Shown here in pieces: positions 9,782 to 21,204 of a stretch of 64,000 nucleotides of DNA; the first letter of the stretch is position 1, and each line of letters opens with the position of its first letter. This DNA is from Megalopta genalis (Eukaryota > Arthropoda > Insecta > Hymenoptera > Halictidae). Location: NCBI RefSeq assembly GCF_051020955.1, contig NC_135013.1, positions 7,104,001-7,168,000 on the forward strand, written 5' to 3'. The position numbers and the translations under genes were made by a program. Under the pieces are notes generated by a model, which worked only from the letters and a program-made list of their open reading frames with translations, did not search any database and had not been told where the DNA came from.

Positions 9782-10007
9782 GTTTATTTTGAAAGTGGCA
9801 TAAGTCACTTTGTTTTTAAGTCGATATATTTAAAGGTTTGCGTTTTAACACGTTTAAAAATATGGATGCTAACTTTCGAGAAGATTTACTTGTATTTGTT
9901 ATCTCAGGATACTGATATATTTCTCAGTATAAATAATTTCGCATAAACATTAAAAAATCACCACTTCTCATTACAGTAAAGTGACTTATGCCACTTTCAA
10001 AATAAAC
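9782..10007. mobile_element. 226-bp foldback with 30-bp perfect terminal inverted repeats
   Basis: The left arm from 9782 contains TTTTGAAAGTGGCATAAGTC and the right arm ending at 10007 contains GACTTATGCCACTTTCAAAA. The arms are complementary for 30 bp without mismatch. The interior is AT-rich and non-coding. I see no clear target-site duplication, so the mobile nature is inferred from structure. It lies just outside the TTAA-type end at 9771. Confidence 0.65.
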
Positions 10008-10019
10008 AATTCAACTAAA

Positions 10020-10246
10020 ACTCGACCAAATAAATAAATGAACGACCGTTAAAACAATCCGTTTCATCGGACCGGTGCTCCGACGCCGTAAGATTTACCC
10101 GCCGCGTAACCCCCGCAGCGAGTCTAAACCGTTCCTGAGAACAGCTTTCGATTTCGTTCGGCCGATTCTCGCGGAGTGCGCGCGCGCGCTGTCTACAACG
10201 CGCGATCCCTCTCCTTATCCGGGAACGGAATAAAAGTGAAACCGCG
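10020..10246. other. Unique sequence, no gene recognised
   Basis: CpG-containing unique DNA with a short GCGCGCGCGC run near 10180. No supported frame. Confidence 0.5.
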
Positions 10247-10315
10247 GAATGAATGAATGAACGAACGAACGAACGAACGAACGAACGAATGAACGGAACG
10301 GAACGGAACGGAAAG
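10247..10315. repeat. GAAC/GAAT tetranucleotide then GGAAC pentanucleotide microsatellite
   Basis: Runs of GAAT, then GAAC, then GGAAC. The change of unit length inside one tract suggests slippage from a single-base insertion. Confidence 0.9.
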
Positions 10316-11160
10316 GCTCTCCGCCAGCGGCGAGCCGAGGGGCATTAATCGCCGCGGCTCTGAATCACCCGGCGAGCGACCGCGCGTTCTCCGCGGCCGC
10401 TGAAAAATCGGCGAGACGACGATGAGACGGTGGAAAAGAAGAAAGGCGAGCCGCCGCTGCCCGCGGGGAGGGTGGGGGTAGGCCGCGAACCAGCCGCGGG
10501 GAAGGAAAAAAAGAACCGCGTGCCCGCGCCTCTCCGTGCCCGCCGTTCTCGCAAGGCCGTCGCCTCGTTTGAATGTGACGCCGCGTGTCACCGTCCTCTT
10601 CCTCTTCTTCCGGCCGCGGGAGGGGGGCGGGGCGGAAAAAAGACGGGAAGACGGGAACGAGACGAAAAGGCTCCGGGGAGAAAAAGACGCGCGCGTACTC
10701 CGTTACCGCGTCCTTTCCTTTTTCCGCGTAAAAATAAATGCTCGTTCCGGCCGCCTCGCGCCGAAAATAACGCGGCCCGAGAGACTCTTTTCGACGTATT
10801 ACACGGCCCGCATTTTATCCCCGGCTTCCGAGAAACGCGACTTTTCGACGGCCCGTGGCCACGTCGGCCGCGTTGGAATAACAGGTAGCGCGCGCGCGCG
10901 CGGAGGTACAGGTGGTCGGACTATTCGGAATCTGGGTCGGAGATTTCTTTGGGAATAGGAAGTCTGTGATTTTTAGTGGATGGAGTTTTCTTTTTTCTTT
11001 TTCTTTTTTTGATGGTTTTGATTGTTTGCGGAAGAGGATTTTTTGAAGTACCGAGAGCGTTTTCGTTGGAGAAGTAAATATCGTGGGGTTAAGGGGTGAG
11101 AAATGAGGATAGTATAGCTTGGTATTTTGTTATGTACGTAATTGTGTTATGTACTTGGGA
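10316..11160. other. CpG-rich island with (GC)8 tract, no gene recognised
   Basis: GC- and CpG-rich to about 10960, with purine-rich patches (GGAAAAGAAGAAAGG-like) and an alternating GC run at 10888-10903 that could adopt Z-form DNA. Overlapping frames in several phases are compositional. It could be a regulatory island in the sog intron, but nothing specific supports that. Confidence 0.45.
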
Positions 11161-11164
11161 ATCT

Positions 11165-13100
11165 TTAATGTGTTAAGAGTCTTGGGAGCATTAAAAGTGT
11201 TGAAAGTCTTGAAATTGTTGAATGTTTTGATGTTCTTGACATTTTTGGAAGATTGAAGGTTTTATGAGCCTTAAAAGTTGTGAAAGTCTTGAAAGTCTAG
11301 AATGGCTTGAAAATCTTAAAAAGCTTGAAAGCCTTAAAAGTATTAAAAGTCTTATAAAAGTCTTGAAAGCCATAAAAGCCATGAATGGCTTGAAAGTCTT
11401 AAAAACCTTAATAACCATGAAAGGCTTAAAAGTATTGAAAGTTTCATAAAAGTCTTAAAAGCCATAAAAGTCTTGAAAGTCTTGAAAACCTTACAAATCT
11501 TGAATGGCTTGAAAGTCTTGAAAGCCTTAAAAATCTGGAATGGCTTAAAAGTATGGAAAGTCTTATAAAAGTCTTGAAAGCCTTAAAAGTCTCGAATGGC
11601 TTGAAAGCCTTATAAACCTTGAATGGCTTGAAAGTCTTAAAAGCCTTAAAAACTTTGAAAGGCATAAAAGTATTGAAAATTCCATAAAAGTCTTGAAAGT
11701 CTTGAAAGTCTTAAAAATCTTGAATGGCTTGAAAGTCTGAAAAGCCTTAAAAACCTTGAAAGGCTTAAAAGTATTGAAAGTATTATAAAAGTCTTGAAAG
11801 TCTTGAAAGCCTCAAAGTCTCGAATGGCTTTAAAGTCTTAAAAATCTTAAAAACCTTGAAAGGCTTAAAAGTATGGGAAGTCTTATAAAAGTTTTGAAAG
11901 CCTTAAAAGTCTTGTATGTCTTGAATGGCTTGAAAGTTTTGAAAGCCCAAAAAACCTTCAAAGTCCTAAAAGTATTGAAAGTCTTATAAAAATCTCGAAA
12001 GCCTTAAAAGACTGGAAAGTCTCGAAACTCCTAAAAATCCAGAAATTGTTGAAAGTATTAAAAGTCTTGAAAGTCTTGAAAGCCTGGAAAGTCTTGAAAG
12101 TCCTAAAAGTCTCGAAAGCCTTAAAAGACTTAAGAAAGTCTTGGAATCCTTAAATGTCCCAAAAGTCTTGAAAGCTTTAAAAGTCTAAAAGGTCCAAGAA
12201 GTCTCGAAACTTCTAAAAATCCAAAAATTTTTGAAAGTATTAAAAGTCTTGAAAGTCTTGAAAGCCTTAAAACTCTCGAATGGCTTGAAAGTCTTAAAAA
12301 CTTTGAATGGCTTAAAAGTCTTGAAAGTCTTGAAAGCCTTCAAAGTCTCGAATGGTTTGAAAGTCTTAAAAACCTTAAAAACCTTGAAAAGCTTAAAAGT
12401 ATTAAAAGTCTTGAAAGTCTTATAAAAGTCTCGAAAGCCTTAAAAGACTTAGAAAAGTGTTGGAAGTCTTGAAAGACCCAAAAGTCTTGAAAGCTTTAAA
12501 AGTCTAAAAGGTCCAAGAAGTCTCGAAACTTCTAAAAATCCAGAAATTTTTGAAAGTATTAAAAGTCTTGAAAGTCTTGAAAGTCTTGAAAGCCTTAAAA
12601 CTCTCGAATGGCTTGAAAGTTTTAAAAACTTTGAATGGCTTAAAAGTCTTGAAAGTCTTGAAAGCCTTCAAAGTCTCGAATGGTTTGAAAGTCTTAAAAA
12701 CCTTAAAAACCTTGAAAAGCTTAAAAGTATTAAAAGTCTTGAAAGTCTTATAAAAGTCTCGAAAGCCTTAAAAGACTTAGAAAAGTGTTGGAAGTCTTGA
12801 AAGACCCAAAAGTCTTGAAAGCTTTAAAAGTCTAAAAGGTCCAAGAAGTCTCGAAACTTCTAAAAATCCAGAAATTTTTGGTAGTATTAAAAGTCTTGAA
12901 AGCCTTAAAAGACTTAGAAAAGTCTTGGAAGTCTTGAAAGTCCCAAAAGTCCCAAAAAGTCTTGAAAGCTTTAAAAGTCTAAAAGAGAGGTCCAAGAAGT
13001 CTCGAAACTTCTAAAAATCCAGAAATTTTTGAAAGTATTAAAAGTCTTGAAAGTCTTGAAAGTCTCAAAAGTCCTAAAAACTCTCAAAACACCTAAAAAA
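11165..13100. repeat. 9-bp minisatellite (AAAGTCTTG) about 1.9 kb with longer duplications
   Basis: Made of 9-bp units such as AAAGTCTTG, AAAGCCTTA and AATGGCTTG. Because 9 is a multiple of 3, frames stay open on both strands and read as KVLKVLKAL- or FKTFKAF-like strings; these are not genes. Longer blocks are duplicated: GTCTCGAAACTTCTAAAAAT starts at 12201, 12520, 12848 and 12999 (spacings 319, 328 and 151), and the 12.2 and 12.5 kb blocks are nearly identical. Confidence 0.92.
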
Positions 13101-13960
13101 AATCATAAAAGTCCTGTAAGCTTTAATAGCCCAAAAAAGTCTCGAATGTCCGAAGAGTCTTATAAGTCTCGAAATCCGGTAAAGCCCGACAATGTCTGAG
13201 AACCTCGACGACTTCCCATCGGGGGACTTAAAAATAAAATTGAGTAGCTATTAGCTCCCAGTGGCCGCTGTAATCTCGAAACGTCTAATCTTGACGGCTA
13301 CGAAAGCAAGCAGAGGCGGCAGCCGCGAAGCCTTTGACGATCTCGGGAGAGCCTAATCCCTAAAATCGTTGTAGACAGCATCCGTAACTACCAGGAAGTG
13401 CCGGTATCTGTTCAGGTCGAATGGATTAGCATAGATCTAAGCGCTGAAAGGTCGGCCCGCGCCGCCGCGGCAATATTTTCAGCCGGTTTATTAGACAACG
13501 CTGCTTACAGGCTGGGATTCGAGGGTGCAGGTTCCTTTGCCGATCGTGTTCGGCCGTTTGCTTTGGGCTTAGGGATTCAAAATCTTCCGAGAATAACTGT
13601 ACCAAACTGTTATACGTGTTGCTGCTCTAATGCGATATCACCGGGATATTCTCTGAATAACCTAAGTATAAAGAAAAACGGGCATTTAAAGCTTTATTTT
13701 ACAGATAATTGTGCGGTAAATTCTTCTTCCGATCTACGCTCAAATTTTGCACAGATTTTGAACGTCATTTGAACGTCGATTAGAAAACATTTGATCTTCG
13801 ATCATTGAAATATTGATTATTATTTTCACGAAAGAATTTTGTGCTAATTTATGTTGAATTTTATCGTTATCCACGCTTTGTAGTTACGCGGTGGAACTTC
13901 GATTATCCGGATTCGAAATTGGTAGATAAATACTTTTTATTTTCGATTAATTATTGATAC
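13101..13960. other. Unique sequence, no gene recognised
   Basis: Non-repetitive DNA between two large arrays. A 124-residue plus-strand frame at 13398-13772 has no recognised domain, and its second half runs into AT-rich sequence. I do not call it a gene. Confidence 0.45.
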
Positions 13961-13972
13961 GATTAAATAAGA

Positions 13973-14650
13973 TGTGAGAGAGAGAGAGAGACAGCAAGAG
14001 AGAGAGAGAGAGATAAAGAAAGGGTGAGCAGACACGCGTATAAATCGAGGTATAAAGAGAGAAAGAGAGATAAAGTGAGAGAGAGTGGAAAAGAGAGAGA
14101 GAGAAAGAAAGAGCGAGAGAGCGGGAGAGAGAGAGAGTGGGAGATCGAGAGAGAGTGAGAGAGAGAGAGAGTGGGAGATCGAGAGAGAGCGGGAGAGAGA
14201 GCACGGAGAGAAAGAGAGCGGGAGAGAGAGCGAGAGCGAAAGAGAGCGAAAGAGAGAGCGAGAGAGTGGGAGAGAGAAAGTGATGAGAGACATGAAGAGA
14301 GAGCGAGAGAAAGAGTGAGAGTGCGGGAGAGAGCGGGAGATCGAGAGAGAGCGAGAGAGAGAAAGTGAGAGAGAGCAGGAGAGAGGGAGAGGGAGAGCGG
14401 GAGAGAGCGAGAGAGAGCGGGAGAGAGAGAGCGAGAGCGAAAGAGAGCGTAAGAGAGAGCGAGAGAGAGAGCGAAAGAGAACAAAGGAGAAAGCGGGAGA
14501 GAGCGAGAGTGAGCGAAAGAGAGCGAAAGAGAAAGCGAGAGAGAGAGAGAGAGTGGAAGAGAGAAAGTGAAGAGAAAGATGAAGAGAGAGAGTGGAGAGA
14601 CACGTGGAAATCGAGGTGCAAAGAGAGAAAGAGAGATAAAGAGAAAAAAA

Positions 14651-14694
<44 letters not shown>

Positions 14695-14972
14695 TAAAGA
14701 GAGACTGGAGAGACGTGGAAATCGAGGTAGAAAGAAAGGAAGAGAGGTAATGAGTGAGAGAAAGAGAGAGTGGGAGAAAGAGAGTAGGAGAAAGAGAGAG
14801 AGAGAGAGAGTAGAAGAGAGAGGGAGAGAGAGAGAGTGGAAGAGAGAGGGAGAGAGATAGGAAAAGAGATAGAAGAGAGAGAGAGAAAGAGAGAGAGAGT
14901 GGAAAAGAGAGGAAGAGAGATAGGAAAAGAGATACGAAGAGAGAGAGAGAGAGAGAAGAGAAAAGACATACA
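13973..14972. repeat. 1-kb GA-rich polypurine tract
   Basis: The plus strand is almost pure purine: GAGAGA runs with GAGC, GGGAGA and AAAGAGA variants and few pyrimidines. Blocks repeat internally (GTGGAAATCGAGGT at about 14603 and 14716). Long minus-strand serine/leucine frames, one of 458 codons, are produced by the repeat and are not genes. Such tracts can bind GAGA-type factors and form triplex DNA; neither is shown here. Confidence 0.93.
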
Positions 14973-14974
14973 GT

Positions 14975-15895
14975 AAGGATCGTTGCGCGAGGTCGTTGCA
15001 CCGCGTGTGTTAAGTCGTTCTAAGCGCAGAGTCGGTCCTAAGCGGCCCGGAGAGAGCCCGAGAGAGCCCGGGAGAGGCCAGGGAGGAGAGAACCCTCGAC
15101 ACGCCATCGCATCGCAAATATGCGAGTCGGCCACGCCGCGGCGCGTTCTTCCGTCGAGGTCTTGTTTCGTCCGATACGGAATTCGGAAACTGTAAATTCT
15201 GCCGGTTGAAACGGTGACGCAAGTTTCGAATGCCGCGAGAGCACCGCGAACATTCGGACGGGGTCCCGGTGTCCCGAGAGAGAAACGTTTCGGTACCCTC
15301 TGTCCAGGCTCTAGAACGTTCAACGGACTCTCGGTTACTAGGTTGCCGGGAAAACGTATGGCCGATTGCAGTTCGCTCCGAGAGGCTCTCCCTAGCCGCG
15401 TGTTCCAATCATCGTATCGCTCGTAGCAACCTAAGCCTGCACATTTGTTTTGTGTTACCGCGATTTAGGAGCAACTCTGTCGGCTCTGTGTTCGATGCCG
15501 GACGTTCGACACGGAACAATGGGCGATGCGATAGTCGAAAGTGCGGGTGGTTAGCTGCAAACGTTCGGAAACGAGAATAAGATTTTGAGCGGCGAACTTC
15601 GAGTTTCATGCATGTAATTCCTATTTTATTTAAATCTGAACGCTGAATCATGCCACACTTGAATTTTTAATATTTTAGTCAACAAAAAGCAGTGTTTTAC
15701 GACCTGTAAAAATTGTATAAAATTGCCTATGGTATTAATAAATTGAATACATTGAATTGATAAATACTGATTGCATTGCAAAGACCCTTTTTAATTTCCA
15801 CCGAATTTTGTGTCATACTTTAATCAACCACATTTAATACAATATAATATTAATTATAATACGTAGTCTTTATTATATATATATTAATTATAATA
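14975..15895. other. CpG-rich unique sequence grading into AT-rich DNA
   Basis: Positions 14975-15600 are GC-rich with several overlapping frames in all phases and no recognisable domain; 15640-15895 is AT-rich. Possibly a conserved non-coding island, not demonstrated. Confidence 0.4.
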
Positions 15896-15899
15896 TAAT

Positions 15900-16508
15900 A
15901 TTATAATGTAATGTATTGTAATGTAATGTAATGTAACGTAATGTAATGTAATGTAATGTAATGTAACGTAATGTAACATAATGTTATGTTATGTAATGTG
16001 ATGTAATGTAATGTAATGTAATGTAATGGCATGTAACGTAATGTAACGCGATGTAACGCGATGTAACGCGATGTAACGCGATGTAACGCGATGTGACGTG
16101 ATGTAACGTGATGTAACGTGATGTAACGTGATGTAACGTGATATAACGTGATGAAACGTGATGTAACGTGATGTAACGTAATGTAACGTAATGTAACGTA
16201 ATGTAACGTGATGTAATGTAATGTAACGTAATATAATATAATGTAACGTAACGTAATGTAATGTAATGTGAAGTAACGCAACGTAATGTAACGTGATGTA
16301 ACGTAATATAATGTAACGTAATGTAATATAATGTAACGTAACGTAATGTAATGTAATGTAATGTAACGTAACGCAATATAATGTAACGTAATGTAACGTA
16401 ATGTAATGTAACGTAATGTAATATAATGTAACGTAACGCAACGTAATGTAACGTAACGAAACGTAACGTAACATAATGTAAAGTAATGTAATGTAACGTA
16501 ATGTATTA
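15900..16508. repeat. Pentanucleotide array TAATG/TAACG, about 600 bp
   Basis: Perfect or near-perfect 5-bp units, with zones where a 10-bp unit takes over (GATGTAACGC and GATGTAACGT, about 16045-16200). Minus-strand frames reading YITLHYVTLRY-like peptides are artefacts of the repeat. Confidence 0.95.
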
Positions 16509-16509
16509 A

Positions 16510-17360
16510 TAATTCGCATGTTAAGTCAATTTATCAAATTGGATATGATCATACGGCATACATATTTCGAACAAGTAGCGAGCGAATTCTCCACAGAAGA
16601 TTGCACGGCGGTTAACGAATAATGCTCGTAAAATGATCGGCTCGAATCGCGGCAGGATCGATAAGAATACGCTCGAATTCCGGGATATTGAGAGACGTAA
16701 CACGTGTACGGAGAATGCGGTGTGCTTTCGCGAATTTACTCTGTACAGTAATTGCCGCAGGTAACTTACAGACGGAATTACTCAATTGCCAGGAAACTCG
16801 ACAAATTCCAGCAGTTTCCTACACGCTCCTCGCCCTTCCTCGAGTCCAAGGCCGATAAATTGCACGGATCGCAGGCGGAAAGCCATCGGGCGAATTAATT
16901 CCGACAGTGAGGAATCGAAGTCGGAGGGAAGCTCGAACGTGCTGGCGCGAAGTACGCTCTCGCGTTACACGTTTTCTCGATCCGATCTGACGTTCTCCTA
17001 ATGGGCCTCTTGTCTTCTCCTACTTATCACGGAACGCGCCTAAAGCGGTTACGATGGCGGAGCCAGTTACCGCGGTGTAGCCGATTACTGTGCCTTTTAT
17101 TCATTTCCCAGCATAATTGACGTTGTAATGATCGTATAAATGGTGTCAAATTTTTTATTTATATTCGACTAATCATTCATTTGATGAAATTCAACGTTTC
17201 AAAGACGGAAATTTTTACAATGGCGCAGATATTGTTTCGATTTTTGGATACCGCGTTTTACCGACATTTTTTGCAGAGCTTATGAAAAAGCGTAAGAAAA
17301 TACTGAACGATAGAAAAATAATATTCAGTAAATTAAATGGGTTTAGGTAAGAACTAAGTT
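16510..17360. other. Unique sequence, no gene recognised
   Basis: Non-repetitive, moderately GC-rich to about 17110 and then AT-rich. A 71-residue serine-rich plus-strand frame at 16786-17001 has no supporting domain or splice evidence. Confidence 0.45.
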
Positions 17361-18070
17361 TTTAAAAAAAGAAGTATTTTAGTTATCCAAATGGTAGAGT
17401 GTTATTTATTGTTTTATGATATACTCTTAATTAAATAAAAGTATATGTAAAATATTATATTATATGTATAATATAATATTATATTAATATAATATAATGT
17501 AATGTAATGTAATATAATGTAATGCGATGTAATGCGATGTAATGCGATGTAATGCGATGTAATGCGATGTAATGCGATGTAATGCGATGTAATGCGATGT
17601 AATGCGATGTAAGGCGATGTAACGCGATGTAACGCGATGTAACGCGATGTAATGCGATGTAATGCGATGTAATGCGATGTAATGCGATGTAATGTAATGT
17701 AATGCGATGTAATGTAATTAATGTAATGCGATGTAATGTAATGTAATGTAATGCGATGTAATGTAATGTAATGTAATGCGATGTAATGTAATGCGATGTA
17801 ATGTAATGTAATGTAATGTGATGTGATGTAATGTAATGTAATGTAATGTAATGTAATATAATATAATATAATATTAATATAATATTAATATAATATAATA
17901 TATTATATATAAATATATAATATGTATAATAGTAATATTATATATAAATACACAATATATATAACAGTAATATTATATATAAAAATTAAACGGTGTTATT
18001 TATTGCTTTATGGTACACTCCGTGTAATAAAAAAATGAAAAAAAGTATTTTAGTCATTGTACAATAAACT
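17361..18070. repeat. 10-bp GCGATGTAAT array flanked by copies of a dispersed repeat
   Basis: The core 17489-17855 is made of GCGATGTAAT decamers (one GCGATGTAAG variant, some GCGATGTAAC), then TAATG pentamers, with AT tracts each side. The flanks at about 17372-17425 and 17990-18045 both carry GTATTTTAGT and GTGTTATTTATTG-like sequence, related to the 267-bp repeat at 24.7-25.6 kb. The array may have grown inside a copy of that repeat. Confidence 0.8.
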
Positions 18071-18074
18071 AGTC

Positions 18075-18715
18075 CTTTTAACATTCAAAAAAAAATTCCA
18101 ATCATTCAGTCCAGCTTTAAAAAAGTAATACCGTTTTAAGGAGCGATCGAACACTTTTTGCCAGGAGGTTGCAGGACAAGAAGCTGTTTGTAGAACAAGA
18201 ACATGCCAGCAGAACAAGAGAAGTTGTCATTTCGAAGTTAATTTTTCTTACACGTGGGTGCGCGAAAGGTTCGCGGGACGATTCGCGGTGACCGCCGCGG
18301 GACCACGAAGAATAGAATGCAACGCCGATAGAACATAGGCGTCGAATCTCGCTAAACGTTTAATCTATTATTGGAAGGATGAGAATAGGACGTCGTAGGC
18401 CGTGTCGGTGTTGAGTATAGCGTGGCTGGTGCTAATTTGGCCCATATACCAACGTTTCATAGACCGTTGACTCCGGTGGTAGAACTTATGAACTGTGAAA
18501 TCTTGTATGCTTTATCTTGAACCGCGGTCTTGTGTGTCTAAACATATTCCTAGTCGAGTTCGTAGAAAGCTACCGGCTCCGGATGGCAGTTAGACGGGCC
18601 ACGCTTTGCTCGGCCGCACTTGAAAATCGCCGGAATTCTGCGGAATTCGAGTCGTTCTTTCCGATCGGAATTTATTGCAGGAATAGACGCGGTGGCTCGG
18701 GGGACAGTCGATTTT
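18075..18715. other. Unique sequence, no gene recognised
   Basis: Mixed-composition unique DNA. An 89-residue plus-strand frame running into the TA microsatellite is not supported as coding. Confidence 0.45.
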
Positions 18716-18720
18716 ATATA

Positions 18721-18773
<53 letters not shown>

Positions 18774-18778
18774 ATATA
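18716..18778. repeat. (TA)n microsatellite
   Basis: Alternating TA tract immediately left of the MITE at 18790. Confidence 0.9.
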
Positions 18779-18787
18779 TTCAATAAA

Positions 18788-18805
18788 TACAGTAAATTCT
18801 CCGAG

Positions 18806-18849
<44 letters not shown>

Positions 18850-19022
18850 TATATATATTTTATTAATTATATTGTATTATTATTATATTATTATATTAAT
18901 TATATAATATATATAATATATATTGTATATTTACTGTATATATATAATATAATAATATATATTCAATAAATATATATTATTATATATTATTATCTATATA
19001 TAATCTCGGAGAATTTACTGTA
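18788..19022. mobile_element. Palindromic MITE with TA-microsatellite interior
   Basis: CAGTAAATTCTCCGAGATTA at 18790 and its inverse TAATCTCGGAGAATTTACTG ending at 19020, flanked by TA. The interior is almost wholly (TA)n and TAATA. The complementarity continues outside the ends (ATTCAATAAATA left, TATTTATTGAAT right), so a larger palindrome surrounds the MITE. Confidence 0.75.
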
Positions 19023-19260
19023 TTTATTGAATTTACTTGCATGTTATTTTGTTCTTATATAGTAAATTCTCCCTAATTGACACTCAGCTTGTACACAAAA
19101 ATGGACAATTTGATTTTATTAATTGTACCCCTCTTCTTCCCAAATTGTCCATTTTTGTGCAAAATCCGAGCGTCAATTAGGGAGAATTTACTGTATTTAC
19201 TGAATTTACTTACATGTTATTTTGTTCTTAGACAGTAAATTTTCCCTAATTAATATTTAT
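19023..19260. mobile_element. Short CAGTAAATTCTCC-type MITE with duplicated flank
   Basis: The MITE is 19061-19193: left end AGTAAATTCTCCCTAATTGA, right end TCAATTAGGGAGAATTTACTG, interior with AATGGACAATTTG and its inverse CAAATTGTCCATTTTTG. The flank TTTACTTGCATGTTATTTTG (19029) recurs at 19204 followed by another end, CAGTAAATTTTCCC (19233), whose interior is replaced by AT repeats. The same flank appears inverted near 19328-19350. Confidence 0.75.
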
Positions 19261-19665
19261 TTATAATATTATATTATTATATTATGTTATAATATTATTT
19301 ATTATATTATATATAAGAACAATATAACGTATAACAAAATAACATGTAAGTACATAAAGGAAAATGTATGTTTTATAATAATTCCGATCATTTTCATCCG
19401 CAAACATTCATTATGGTTTTCTTTATTTCATGGTTACAGGAATTCTAATATTGTTTTGAGTCGAATATTATGATACGAATACAATTTCTTAGCATTTTTA
19501 TGTAGTATTAGAAATAAATTGATTTTGCTATTTTTGGTAGTTTTAATAACGATATAATAGAAATGAAAGAACAAGCTACGATTTTTTCGTCAATTTTATC
19601 GTACGACTTATTTATTTATTATCGGAAACTATTCAATTCTATTCATGATTTAGAAATCCTAGAAA
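19261..19665. other. AT-rich unique sequence, nothing recognised
   Basis: TA/TAATA tract to about 19325, then unique AT-rich DNA without a supported frame. Confidence 0.5.
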
Positions 19666-19669
19666 CAAG

Positions 19670-20420
19670 ATCACGTGTGTGTGGTACCTCCGTAATTAAA
19701 ATTATAAAATTGTCATAATTGAAAACTGTTCAATGAATTCATTCATAATTTATAAATACTGCAAATAAAATCACGCGATAACTTCATAATAAAATTATAA
19801 AATTGTCATCACTGAAAACTGTTCAATGAATTCATTCATAATTTATAAATGCTGCAAATAAAATTACGCGATGCCTTCATAATAAAATTATAAAATTATC
19901 ATCATTGAAAATTGTTAAATGAATTCACTTATTATTTATAAATGCTGCAAATAAAATCACGTGATACCTTTATAATAAAATTATAAAATTGTCATAATTG
20001 AAAACTGTTAAATGAATTCATTCATAATTTATAAAAGCTGCAAATGAAACCACCTTCATAATAAAATTATAAAATTATCATCATTGAAAACTGTTCAATG
20101 AATTCATTCATAATTTATAAATGCTGCAAATAAGATCACACGTGGTACCTTCGTAATTAAAATTATAAAATTGTCATAATTGAAAACTGTTCAATGAATT
20201 CATTCATAATTTATAAATGCCGCAAATAAAATTACGCGATACCTTCGTAATTAAAATTATAAAATCGTTATCATCGAAGACTATCAAATAAATTAATCCA
20301 CAATTTACAAGAGTTGCAAATAAAATTACGCGATACCTTCGCAATTAAAATAACAAAATTCTCATCATTGGGAACTATCAAATAAATTAATACCCGAATT
20401 GCAAATTGCTAGAAGCAAGA
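19670..20420. repeat. 93-bp tandem repeat, about eight units
   Basis: The landmark TTCATTCATAATTTATAAAT (and variants) starts at about 19738, 19831, 19924, 20017, 20103 and 20199, with spacings mostly 93. Units contain AAAATTATAAAATTGTCAT, AAAACTGTTCAATGAA and GCAAATAAAATCACGCGAT. One unit is 7 bp shorter. The last two units are strongly diverged. Confidence 0.9.
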
Positions 20421-20424
20421 TCGC

Positions 20425-21200
20425 GCGAGATCATCCAAAGGTCAGTTCGTCGAAGTGAACCGTGAGAAACGCGATTTTAAACGGCCTAAAACGGATTTCG
20501 TATTTTCTAAAAATAGTCCCGAATGCCTTGAACTTTCTAAAAATAATTCGCGGTACGTATTTAGCATTTTTCCGGGCCGGCGGCGAACGGCTGGAATATT
20601 TTAAACAACCATAAAGCCGCGCGCGACTTTCAACGAAACCGAAGACGCTACAGAAGAGACACCGCCGTCTAGAATGTCCGCGCGACTCCGCCGTAAATTT
20701 GCATAAACGGATTAGCATAAATTAAGCACAATGGAAGAGCGTCGAGGGAGAGAGGGAGGGGAGGGCGCGAGGGTGGAGAGATTAGGTGCGCTCGCGAATT
20801 GGCCGCGATTTGCTTCAACGAGAACGAAGTCCGGCGCGCCGAGAGACTTTAATAGGGGCAAACAACCGCGGAAATTTTCATTTCTTTCTTTTGCCCTCCC
20901 CCCGGCCGGTGGTTGCTCTTGTAACACAAGTAGCGGCGAAAAGAAACCGGGATACAACATGATTCAGTGGCGCATGATTCAGTATGTTCGAACGAAAGAG
21001 ATGGTACGCGATGAAAACAGACGCGTCCGCCGATGTTAGCACTCGAGACGCGCGTTTCGAGGACCGCAAAAACCGGGGAACGTTGCGACACGAACTCTCA
21101 CGCGATGACCTAATAATCCGATAGAAACGATCCAGCGTAAATATTTATGTTTTGCGTTGAATGTTACTTGATCCTTATTGTCAATTATCGAAATCGTCGA
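20425..21200. other. CpG-containing unique sequence, no gene recognised
   Basis: Includes a purine-rich patch at 20738-20780. Frames overlap in both strands without a domain. Confidence 0.45.
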
Positions 21201-21204
21201 CGTT

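Noticed and set aside
11264..12995. KVLKVLKAL-type frames, superficially like amphipathic repeat proteins
   Set aside because: A 9-bp repeat keeps frames open on both strands, and units carry substitutions without codon bias.
13947..15323. 458-codon open frame (minus) rich in Ser/Leu
   Set aside because: Most of it is the translation of the GA/CT tract; composition and repeat period explain the openness.
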